Positions 8,683 through 14,929 of a stretch of DNA of 47,649 nucleotides are shown one piece after another. Position 1 is the stretch's first letter, and each line of letters opens with the position of its first letter. A program made the translations under genes and the position numbers. A model generated the notes under the pieces. The model had not been told where the DNA came from. It searched no databases and saw nothing but the letters and a program-made list of their open reading frames with translations. Location: the NCBI GenBank assembly GCA_013203785.1, contig JABMPJ010000096.1:1-47649 (forward strand), in the 5' to 3' direction. This DNA comes from Lentisphaerota bacterium (GTDB lineage: Bacteria; Verrucomicrobiota; Kiritimatiellia; UBA8416; JABMPJ01).

Positions 8683-10056
8683 ATGAACGTGACAAAGCTT
8701 AAAGAGAACCGCGCGGCCTACCTCTTCCTGACGACCGGTTGCGTCTGCCTGCTGATCGGGATGGGGATGGGCCTCTTTGTGGCCCTCAAGTTCCTCTTCC
8801 CGCTCCTGGGCGAATATCCGCTCTTCTCGTTCGGCCGTATACGCCAGGCCCATACGAATCTGGTGATGTTTGCCTTCCTCCTGCAGGTCGACATCGGAAT
8901 CATGCTCTATATTATACCGCGGCTACTCCACACCAAGCTCTTCTCGGAGAAACTGGGGGTGGCGACTTGGGCCGTCTACAACGTGGCCGTCGGAGCGGGT
9001 GTGATCAGGATATTGATGGGGATCAACCAGGGCATCGAGTATGCCGAGATTGCGCCTCCCTTCAACTACATGATCGTGCTGGCCTGGGTGATGCTTCTGG
9101 TCAACATCATGGCCACCATCCTGAGGCGCACGGTACGCAGTTTCTATGTATCGGTCTGGTATGTGGTCGGAGCCCTCTTGTGGACCGCCGTGGTCTACAT
9201 TACGGGCAGCATCCTGACGCAGTACACGACCGGTTTGAACCAGGCCAACCTGAGCTGGTTCTATGTACACAATGCGGTGGGCCTCGTCTTCACGCCCTGT
9301 GGACTGGCGGCGGCCTACTACCTGATCCCCAAGGTGCTCAACACACCCATTTACTCGCACAAGCTCAGTCTGATCGGGTTTTGGGTGATCGCCTTTACCT
9401 ACTGCTGGACCGGGGCGCACCATATGATTCATGGCCCCAACAGCTACTGGCTGGAGACAGTGGCAATCCTCTTCTCCTGGAGCCTGATCATTCCGGTGAT
9501 GGCCGTCGTCACCAACTTCCTGGGCACCTACGCCACCGCACCACGGGCGACCCGCTTCAAGACGGCCGAGTCCAAACTGCTCTTTACGGGTACGATCTAC
9601 TACCTGTTGACCTGCCTGCAGGGACCCTTCCAGGCCATCCGCACAGTCAACACCGTGGTCAGCAAGACGGATTGGGTGGTCGCGCATGCCCACATGGCTC
9701 TGCTCGGCGCTTTCGGGCTGATCGCCATGGCGGGGGCCTACTACATCATCCCGCGCATCGTCAAGCGGCCGCTCTACTCACCCCGCTTGGCCAATATTCA
9801 TTTTTGGATGACCTTTGTCGGGTTGCTCACCTTCATGTTCCCGATGTACGTCAGCGGCCCGATGCAGGGGCTGGCCTGGCTCAATATTGAGCGCACCTTT
9901 CTTGAGATCCTGGCCGAGCAGCGCTGGGTGTGGATGATCCGGATGCATTCCGGAGCGCTCATCCTGCTGGCCCAGACGCTCTTCTTCTACAACCTGTGGG
10001 AGACGCTGTATGGTAAAAGCTATTTCATGAAGCCCATCGAAGAGAAGGTCGCCTGA
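8683..10056 (+). CDS. ccoN: cbb3-type cytochrome c oxidase subunit I (CcoN)
   Basis: A 457-residue haem-copper oxidase catalytic subunit with about twelve helices. All key residues fit the cbb3 pattern at near-constant offset from characterised CcoN: H57 and H337 for low-spin haem b, H335 for haem b3, H196, H246 and H247 for CuB, and Y240 (AFTYCW) as the candidate cross-linked tyrosine six residues before the His pair. The enzyme reduces O2 to water at high affinity. The ATG follows CAGGA by a suitable distance. It is 18 bases after the heptaheme gene and one base before ccoO. Confidence 0.96.
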   Translation: MNVTKLKENRAAYLFLTTGCVCLLIGMGMGLFVALKFLFPLLGEYPLFSFGRIRQAHTNLVMFAFLLQVDIGIMLYIIPRLLHTKLFSEKLGVATWAVYNVAVGAGVIRILMGINQGIEYAEIAPPFNYMIVLAWVMLLVNIMATILRRTVRSFYVSVWYVVGALLWTAVVYITGSILTQYTTGLNQANLSWFYVHNAVGLVFTPCGLAAAYYLIPKVLNTPIYSHKLSLIGFWVIAFTYCWTGAHHMIHGPNSYWLETVAILFSWSLIIPVMAVVTNFLGTYATAPRATRFKTAESKLLFTGTIYYLLTCLQGPFQAIRTVNTVVSKTDWVVAHAHMALLGAFGLIAMAGAYYIIPRIVKRPLYSPRLANIHFWMTFVGLLTFMFPMYVSGPMQGLAWLNIERTFLEILAEQRWVWMIRMHSGALILLAQTLFFYNLWETLYGKSYFMKPIEEKVA

Positions 10057-10057
10057 C

Positions 10058-10645
10058 ATGCAGCTACTCACTGAAAGAAACATCGCCATCCTCGCCGTGG
10101 GAGCCTTCGGGATCTTCTCGGTTGGAGTGTTCTGCACCACGGTTCTGCCACGTTTTGTGGACCGTGAATTGATGGACCCCAAACCCAACATGCGCCCCTA
10201 CACCGAACAGGAGGCACGCGGCCGAAAGGTCTACCTGGCCGAAGGGTGCGTCTATTGCCACACCCAGCAGATTCGTCACCTCAAATCGGACCAGAAACGC
10301 TATGGGTGGCGCCTCGTGGATGCGCCGCCCTCCAAGGGCTGGGAGTATGCCTACGACAACCCCCACTTCATCGGCACCAAACGCACCGGCCCCGACTTGG
10401 GACGCGTAGGGGGAAAGTACTCCTCCGAATGGCACTGGTCCCACTTCAAGAATCCACGCGACCTGGGTGAAAAATTTCGCAACCTCCCCGAGTCCAAGAT
10501 GCAGCAGGCCTCGATCATGCCCTCATACGCCTACCTGAGCGATGAGCAGATCAAAGACCTGACGGCCTACATTCAGACTCTCGGACGGAATGTCAACTGG
10601 CGGAAGGACAAAGATGGGCAGTTGCTGAATGATTATGAGGAGTAG
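10058..10645 (+). CDS. ccoO: cbb3-type cytochrome c oxidase subunit II (CcoO)
   Basis: A 195-residue monohaem cytochrome c with a single N-terminal transmembrane anchor. It has the CcoO-type haem site CVYCH (C64, C67, H68) directly followed by TQQIRHLKSD, and a distal methionine in SIMPSYAYL. Length and layout match CcoO of other bacteria. It passes electrons from a donor cytochrome to CcoN. No CcoP-like di-haem subunit follows. The next coding sequence is a 47-residue membrane peptide. Confidence 0.95.
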   Translation: MQLLTERNIAILAVGAFGIFSVGVFCTTVLPRFVDRELMDPKPNMRPYTEQEARGRKVYLAEGCVYCHTQQIRHLKSDQKRYGWRLVDAPPSKGWEYAYDNPHFIGTKRTGPDLGRVGGKYSSEWHWSHFKNPRDLGEKFRNLPESKMQQASIMPSYAYLSDEQIKDLTAYIQTLGRNVNWRKDKDGQLLNDYEE

Positions 10646-10660
10646 GGGAACGGGGAACTA

Positions 10661-10689
10661 ACCACGGAGCACACGGAGGCACGGAGGCG
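10661..10689. repeat. Dispersed ACCACGGA-type repeat carrying a ribosome-binding site
   Basis: The repeat is a run of CACGGAG-like units beginning ACCACGGAGC. Related shorter copies lie at 11513-11532 and 19918-19946, each directly after a cbb3-related gene. Such units are scattered in intergenic regions of many environmental bacteria. Here the last unit includes GGAGG at 10683-10687, nine bases before the ATG at 10697, so the repeat supplies the ribosome-binding site of the small downstream gene. Confidence 0.65.
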
Positions 10690-10696
10690 AGACGTC

Positions 10697-10840
10697 ATGC
10701 AAAAAGACGATATACTCGAAGAGACCAACGAGATTGAACAGGGCGATCACGGCGTCCACCCCATGATCTGGGTCGTGACCGCAGTGCTGGTGTTGACCTG
10801 TGTGATCTACTTCTTCACCCACCTCGTAAGGCCGGCGTGA
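10697..10840 (+). CDS. Small single-helix membrane protein in cbb3 operon (CcoQ/CcoP-N-like candidate)
   Basis: A 47-residue open frame. Its acidic N-terminus (ILEETNEIEQGDHG) is followed by one transmembrane helix around residues 24-42 and a short basic end. It occupies the place where ccoQ or ccoP normally follows ccoO. The acidic-then-helix layout recalls the N-terminal anchor of CcoP, but there is no haem motif. GGAGG lies nine bases upstream of the ATG, and the stop is seven bases before the next start, which supports translation. I infer a small accessory or assembly subunit of the oxidase. It could also be a degenerate CcoP anchor. Sequence identity to either family cannot be shown by eye. 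Confidence 0.7.
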   Translation: MQKDDILEETNEIEQGDHGVHPMIWVVTAVLVLTCVIYFFTHLVRPA

Positions 10841-10847
10841 GGCGCTG

Positions 10848-11498
10848 ATGCCTACGCCCGCCGCCATCATAGCCGCCCTCATCACCGGAGTGGGACTGGC
10901 GTGGGTCTCGATCCCCCACTGCTTCGGCATGTGTGGTGCGCTCCACCTCACGGTCAGCTGCATTCATTCCGAACGCCCGATCCGGGCGCTATCGATCTTC
11001 AACTTAGGACGCCTCCTGGGCTACACCATTCTGGGGGCAGTGGCTGGCGGGGCCGGTTTTCTGATCAACAAGGCAGGGGTGAGCTGTTGTGGCAACGCAA
11101 CATCACCGCCCATATTCTCGGCCCTGATCCCGGCCGTCATGTTTCTGGCACTAGCCGTCGGTGCCCTACGCAAGCGTGGCGTGGCCGGTAGCGTTACGCC
11201 CCTACTCAAGAAGCTGCTCGGTAAAGTCGGCCTCTTCACGAGCGGCTGCGCCGCCTCGCTTCTGCCCTGCGGCGTACTCTACGCCGCCCTCGCGGCCGCC
11301 GTCGGCACGGGTGGAATCATCACCGGCAGCGTGCTGCTCTTCGTCTACTGCCTAACCATCACCGTCGTCATGCAGCTCGTCCTCATCGCCGGCCACGGCA
11401 TCCACCACTCCATCAAGGAGCGAATCGAGACCGTGCTGCCCTACATCTTTCTAGGATTGGCCCTGCTCTACTTCGCGATCTTCTTTTCGAAGCTGTAG
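10848..11498 (+). CDS. SafE/DsbD_2-like membrane protein (cytochrome/copper biogenesis)
   Basis: A 216-residue membrane protein of about six helices in the sulfite-exporter TauE/SafE annotation group, more precisely resembling the DsbD_2 (PF13386) type. Hallmarks are IPHCFGMCGAL near the N-terminus, a CCGN loop and SGCAASLLPCGVLYA in the second half. The repeated conserved Cys/His suggest thiol or copper handling. Such genes commonly accompany ccoNO, fixH and ccoI clusters, where they are thought to assist oxidase assembly. It starts eight bases after the small membrane gene. Its last 55 bases are duplicated at 12231-12285, a sign of rearrangement just downstream. Confidence 0.85.
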   Translation: MPTPAAIIAALITGVGLAWVSIPHCFGMCGALHLTVSCIHSERPIRALSIFNLGRLLGYTILGAVAGGAGFLINKAGVSCCGNATSPPIFSALIPAVMFLALAVGALRKRGVAGSVTPLLKKLLGKVGLFTSGCAASLLPCGVLYAALAAAVGTGGIITGSVLLFVYCLTITVVMQLVLIAGHGIHHSIKERIETVLPYIFLGLALLYFAIFFSKL

Positions 11499-11512
11499 TC
11501 GGCAATTGAATA

Positions 11513-11532
11513 ACCACGGAAAACACGGACAC
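11513..11532. repeat. Dispersed ACCACGGA-type repeat
   Basis: Two CACGGA units follow the stop codon of the SafE-like gene. They match the repeat families at 10661 and 19918. The rest of the 119-base gap to the next gene shows no feature I can name. Confidence 0.55.
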
Positions 11533-11617
11533 TGTGCCTCGGGTCATCCGTAAAGAACGACCGCGCTCTGGCTCGGCCTTTCTTCGTCAACGCGGGCAAG
11601 GCTGTTGGGCGATTTGC

Positions 11618-11845
11618 CTACGCTGCCGCCGCTACGGCGCGCTGCGCTTTTTGAGGAAGGCGAACGCTGACAAAGTATGATTCCGGGTAGAGATAGTCTT
11701 CTCCGGATTCATCGATCACGCGGACGTATCCGTCACGTGCTGCGCGCTTGTCAGGCAGGATCTGGTAGATCTTACGAAGATCCAGGTCCTCGCATTCCTC
11801 ATTCCGCACGCACATGACAAACTTGGGCTGTGTTGTTGATTTCAT
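11618..11845 (-). CDS. Conserved hypothetical protein (second of a pair)
   Basis: A 75-residue soluble protein. It is mostly beta by appearance, with CVRNEECEDLDLRKIYQILPD, then VRVIDESGEDYLYP and a C-terminal alanine run. I recognise this as a widespread small hypothetical protein, usually beside the partner encoded at 11850-12083, but no function is known to me. It begins four bases after the partner's stop, so the two are co-transcribed on the minus strand, opposite to the respiratory genes. No Shine-Dalgarno sequence is seen. Pairing of two tiny conserved genes in an island recalls toxin-antitoxin or defence modules, but nothing here proves it. Confidence 0.7.
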   Translation of the reverse strand: MKSTTQPKFVMCVRNEECEDLDLRKIYQILPDKRAARDGYVRVIDESGEDYLYPESYFVSVRLPQKAQRAVAAAA

Positions 11846-11849
11846 TTTG

Positions 11850-12083
11850 CTAACTCAGGAAGCGTTTGATCTTCATCTTCTTCTTGCCAACACCGTGGGC
11901 CTCGTACCAGTGCACTTCAGCGTTGCGGGTCGAACCGCCGCCAGTGCGCACCCGGGCAATGCCTTTGAGTTTGCGCCAGCGCCCGGGACCAAACTGGCGG
12001 CGGATACGCATAATGTCACGAATGCTACCGCCGACGGCAATGGTCTCAACCTGTTCGATCTTGCCGACGACCTCGAAATGCAT
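11850..12083 (-). CDS. Conserved hypothetical protein (first of a pair, leaderless)
   Basis: A 77-residue basic protein with a recognisable conserved core: VGKIEQVETIAVGGSIRDIMRIRRQFGPGRWRKLKG, then AEVHWYEAHG and a lysine-rich KKKMKIKRFL tail. The charge suggests nucleic-acid or ribosome contact (inference). It is first in a two-gene unit with the 75-residue gene. A good promoter (12089-12117, minus strand) ends five bases before the ATG, so the transcript should start at or next to the start codon, which agrees with the lack of a ribosome-binding site. Homologues are common as unannotated pairs in environmental bacteria. Function unknown. Confidence 0.72.
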   Translation of the reverse strand: MHFEVVGKIEQVETIAVGGSIRDIMRIRRQFGPGRWRKLKGIARVRTGGGSTRNAEVHWYEAHGVGKKKMKIKRFLS

Positions 12084-12088
12084 GAACT

Positions 12089-12117
12089 ACTATATCGCAC
12101 TGTGCTTCAAATATCAA
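12089..12117 (-). promoter_or_regulatory. Sigma-70-type promoter for the hypothetical pair
   Basis: On the minus strand TTGATA (12117-12112) is separated by exactly 17 bases from TATAGT (12094-12089). Only five bases lie between the -10 box and the ATG at 12083. Transcription would therefore begin at the start codon, giving a leaderless mRNA. Confidence 0.55.
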
Positions 12118-12230
12118 CTCACTGGACTCTTCACGCATTGCTCTTTAGTATCCCATTCAATGATCTGTGTGGATTGCTCATTCGGCTTAGATTCGAGAAG
12201 AGAACGCGGGGAGTCTACAATGTGTTCCGG

Positions 12231-12285
12231 CATCTTCCTGGGATTGGCCCTGCTCCACTTCGCGATTCTCTTATCGAAGTTGCAG
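12231..12285 (+). pseudogene. Duplicated 3' end of the SafE-like gene
   Basis: These 55 bases repeat 11444-11498, the last 18 codons and stop region of the SafE-like gene, with roughly eight substitutions. They still encode a diverged IFLGLALLHFAILLSKL, but the stop codon has become CAG. The copy is in the same orientation. The segment between the copies (about 730 bases) holds the hypothetical gene pair, so it is bracketed by direct repeats. Confidence 0.8.
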
Positions 12286-12558
12286 CAGAGTGCCTCCAGA
12301 CCCGTCAATTGGCACGACAAGGTTCCAAGACTTAAGGAATCCATCAGAATGGCTCTCAAGAAGCGGCTCGTGAATGCTATCGATAGCGCATCATAGCACG
12401 ACGAATAGGCACAAAACAGTCACGCCAAGCCAAGAAGAGGGAAGGATGGACTGAAGCCCAACAATATATCAATTGACATGCCATCCCAGTCCTCCATGAT
12501 CGCGGTGAAACTGATAGCGCACTAGAAGCATTTGCTTGATCTGGAGAGGGAAGATGCG

Positions 12559-12774
12559 ATGAGCACGGAATACTCCCCCGCTGCTGAATACAACTCCTTG
12601 CGGTCCGAGCTTCTTCAAGGCAAGCGGTACGTCTTCGAGCGCCGCTTGCTCATCGTTACGCTGAGTCTCGCGGGGCTGAACCTCATAGACAAGGCGTACG
12701 TCGCCTACCTTCCCCCTATGGCCATCGGGCTTCTCATGTTCAATCTGTGGTTCACGGTTAGCGGAAACACCTGA
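12559..12774 (+). CDS. Small membrane protein, probably C-terminally truncated
   Basis: A 71-residue product. A hydrophilic N-terminus (MSTEYSPAAEYNSLRSELL) is followed by two hydrophobic segments (about residues 30-45 and 47-62), then the frame ends abruptly after FTVSGNT. The ATG at 12559 has GGGAAG upstream, so I prefer it to the TTG at 12532. The layout resembles the start of longer small-membrane hypothetical proteins whose reading continues past this point, which suggests truncation, but I cannot confirm the family. It lies in the repeat-rich island before the DUF2130 gene. Confidence 0.5.
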   Translation: MSTEYSPAAEYNSLRSELLQGKRYVFERRLLIVTLSLAGLNLIDKAYVAYLPPMAIGLLMFNLWFTVSGNT

Positions 12775-12828
12775 GCATCACACAATGTCCCCCATACACG
12801 TATTCGTCACAAAGGAGAGAGAGTAAGC

Positions 12829-14244
12829 ATGCATGAGATCATCTGCCCGCACTGCGGGAAAGCATTTAAGATTGATGAAGCCGGGTATGCGGACATTGTG
12901 AAGCAGGTTCGCAACAGCGAGTTCGATCAGCAGTTGCACGAGAGGCTTGAACTTGCCGAACAGGACAAACGTACCGCCGTTGAGCTCGCCAAGAACGAGG
13001 TCAGCAGCGCATTGCAGAAGGCGGCCGCGGCCAAGGATGCCGAGATCCAGGGATTGAAGGCCACACTTGATGCCAGTGAGGTCGCGCGGCAACTGGCCGT
13101 GACCGAGGCGCTACGTGCCATAGAAAAAGAGCGCGACGCGCTCGCCAACGAACTGGAACAAGCGAAGCATGATCGCCAAGCCGCCTCCACACTCGCCGAG
13201 GCAACCCTTGCCAAAGAGCTGCAGCAGACCGCCGCCACAAAAGACGGCGAGATTCAGGCGCTGAAGGCACAGCTCGGCACCAACGACATGGCGCACAAGT
13301 TGGCCATCACTGAGGCCGTCAGTGCGGTGGAGCGCCAGCGCGACGAACTGGGCAACAGCCTTAAACGAACGGAGCTTGAAAAGGCACTCGCAGAGAAGTC
13401 GCTCAAGGACAAGTACGAAACACAGATCAAGGATCGCGACGAATCGATCGAGCGCCTGCGGGACATGAAGGCTCGCCTCTCAACCAAGATGGTGGGCGAA
13501 ACCCTCGAACAGCACTGCGAGATCGAGTTCAACCGAATTCGAGCGACGGCGTTTCCACGGGCCTATTTCGAAAAAGACAACGACGCCAGTACCGGAACCA
13601 AGGGCGACTACATCTTTCGAGACTCGGATGAGGCGGGTACAGAGATCGTATCCATCATGTTCGAAATGAAGAACGAGAGCGATACCACCACAACCAAGAG
13701 AACAAACGAGGACTTTCTTAAGAAGCTTGATAAAGATCGCACCGAAAAGGGCTGCGAGTACGCCGTGTTGGTCTCACTGCTCGAGCCCGATAGTGAGCTC
13801 TACAATACCGGTATTGTTGACGTGTTTCACCGCTACCCGAAGATGTACGTCGTCCGGCCGCAGTTCTTTCTACCCATCATTACGCTGTTGCGGAACGCCG
13901 CGATGAATTCGCTTGAGTACAAGACAGAACTTGCGCTCGTTAAGGCTCAGAACGTCGATATCACACACTTTGAGAACGATCTCGAAACATTCAAGACCGC
14001 ATTCGCGAAGAACTATGATCTGGCGTCGAGGCGCTTCAAAACGGCCATCGATGAGATTGACAAATCAATTGACCACCTACAGAAAACGAAGGACGCCTTG
14101 CTCGGCACGGATCGGAACCTTCGTCTGGCCAATGACAAGGCACAGGACGTAACGATCAAGAAGCTGACCCGGCCCAACCCCACGATGGCAGCCAAGTTCG
14201 AAGCGCTAAAGAATCAAGATTCCTCCGACACTGAGGGTGCTTAG
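12829..14244 (+). CDS. DUF2130 domain-containing coiled-coil protein
   Basis: A 471-residue cytoplasmic protein. The N-terminal zinc-ribbon-like CPHCGKAF (one CxxC visible) is followed by a long charged coiled coil (about residues 35-215) with an internal repeat: [13 protein letters not shown] and [14 protein letters not shown]. The C-terminal half is the DUF2130 domain, including [26 protein letters not shown] and SIMFEMKNE. The E-x-K element in FEMKNE is reminiscent of restriction-nuclease-like cores, but that is an impression only. AAGGAGAG precedes the ATG. Function is unknown. The first 16 codons are duplicated at 17178, downstream of the nitric oxide reductase gene. Confidence 0.9.
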   Translation: MHEIICPHCGKAFKIDEAGYADIVKQVRNSEFDQQLHERLELAEQDKRTAVELAKNEVSSALQKAAAAKDAEIQGLKATLDASEVARQLAVTEALRAIEKERDALANELEQAKHDRQAASTLAEATLAKELQQTAATKDGEIQALKAQLGTNDMAHKLAITEAVSAVERQRDELGNSLKRTELEKALAEKSLKDKYETQIKDRDESIERLRDMKARLSTKMVGETLEQHCEIEFNRIRATAFPRAYFEKDNDASTGTKGDYIFRDSDEAGTEIVSIMFEMKNESDTTTTKRTNEDFLKKLDKDRTEKGCEYAVLVSLLEPDSELYNTGIVDVFHRYPKMYVVRPQFFLPIITLLRNAAMNSLEYKTELALVKAQNVDITHFENDLETFKTAFAKNYDLASRRFKTAIDEIDKSIDHLQKTKDALLGTDRNLRLANDKAQDVTIKKLTRPNPTMAAKFEALKNQDSSDTEGA

Positions 14245-14246
14245 GG

Positions 14247-14280
14247 ACAGGGCATCTGGGCAGCTCTACCCAGCCTGTTT
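14247..14280 (+). terminator. Weak hairpin after the DUF2130 gene
   Basis: ACAGG pairs with CCTGT, and inside it CTGGG pairs with CCCAG around an eight-base loop. Only a short TTT follows. It lies three bases beyond the DUF2130 stop, so position favours a terminator, but stem and T-tract are modest. Confidence 0.3.
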
Positions 14281-14432
14281 GGCCCCAATCACCGAGCCAA
14301 TCTTCACAGCTTGTCTGTCCCCACTGGCGCCCACTGGTGCCGACTCGTGCCTCTTACCTTCGCGTCCCTTGCCTTCGCCGGGGGGGATATCGGCCACAAA
14401 TGGGCGCATCAGCGTTTCGTTGCATAGGTCCC

Positions 14433-14483
14433 AATCGTAAGTGTAATCCTGCTCGTGATCGAAATCCGAGCACGATTACGATT
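14433..14483. repeat. Palindromic element of AATCGTAA / CGAGCACG type
   Basis: The left arm starts AATCGTA and ends ATCCTGCTCG. The right arm is CGAGCACGATTACGATT. They pair over about 17 bases with a six-base bulge on the left and an 11-base loop. It stands immediately before the 197-base repeat and resembles the ATTACGAGCACG hairpins scattered in some PVC genomes (from memory). Confidence 0.55.
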
Positions 14484-14500
14484 ATGAATAACGCGGGAGG

Positions 14501-14697
14501 CTGATGGTCTCAAGTAGCCCCGGGCCGTCCCGGCCCAAGGGCATGCGAGGAGGGTGCACGTCTCGGGCATGTGCGGCCTTCTGTCTTGGCATGCGCAATC
14601 TGTGTCTGTTCCTCGCTCAGCGCTGGGGCCGGGACGGCCCCTCGCTACTGCGAGCCCGGGCGAATCATCGGCACTTGAGCGAATCAGCCACCCACGA
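14501..14697. repeat. 197-base direct repeat, copy 1 (upstream of qNOR)
   Basis: This stretch and 17231-17427 are the same length, in the same orientation, and differ at about 18 positions (counted by eye), so they are roughly 90% identical. Inside are GC-rich inverted arms at 14514-14536 (GTAGC then GGGCCGTCCCGGCCC) and 14625-14648 (GGGCCGGGACGGCC then GCTAC). A 135-base hairpin-bounded core results, with GGCATGYG repeated in the middle. It carries no transposase. Confidence 0.85.
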
Positions 14698-14929
14698 CGG
14701 AAAATAGTGAAGCTTTCGAATCCACTGCCCTGCAACGAATCGCAGATGCGCCCGCCACAAATCGCGTCTCCACTCCGTTCTTGACCCGTCGACCCGATAT
14801 GTTGACACTCCCAGCTGCGAGAACCCTTTTTCAGAATGCTCTCAACGGGCGTGCGCCCCTGTCTCTGGAGCAGCGATTTCGCAGCAGATCAGATGACGAT
14901 ATATAGATCAGTAAGGAAATGAGGAAGAG

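Larger units (their letters stand above)
12084..12558. other. Non-coding, rearranged stretch
   Basis: No convincing gene is present in these 475 bases. They hold the minus-strand promoter at 12089-12117, a duplicate of the SafE-like gene 3' end at 12231-12285, and a short palindrome GCTATCGATAGC near 12377. Weak open frames on both strands have no recognisable protein features. Confidence 0.6.
14245..14929. other. Repeat-filled intergenic region upstream of qNOR
   Basis: These 685 bases hold no supportable gene. They contain a weak terminator-like hairpin after the DUF2130 gene, a palindrome at 14433-14483, the first copy of the 197-base direct repeat at 14501-14697, and about 230 bases leading to the reductase gene. 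A TATATA at 14900-14905 could be a -10 box, but its -35 is poor. I see no FNR-, NsrR- or NorR-like site. Confidence 0.6.

Noticed and set aside
7459..8853. 464-codon open frame on the minus strand
   Set aside because: It lies wholly opposite the heptaheme cytochrome and the ccoN start. GC-rich codon bias opens the antisense frame, and its translation has no domain-like features.
8739..9890. 383-codon open frame in another plus-strand frame
   Set aside because: It is a frame-shifted reading of ccoN; the true frame has every cbb3 ligand intact.
5037..11498. A CcoP (di-haem) subunit gene hidden in the operon
   Set aside because: No second CxxCH-bearing frame exists after ccoO; the only multi-haem protein is the heptaheme one upstream of ccoN.
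12114..12359. 81-codon minus-strand frame upstream of the hypothetical pair
   Set aside because: It overlaps the duplicated SafE gene end in antisense and has no recognisable features or ribosome-binding site.
14409..14735. Minus-strand frame over the 197-base repeat, paralleled by a similar frame at 17016-17300
   Set aside because: The shared peptide comes from the repeat DNA itself. The frames differ outside the repeat, so this is not a conserved protein.
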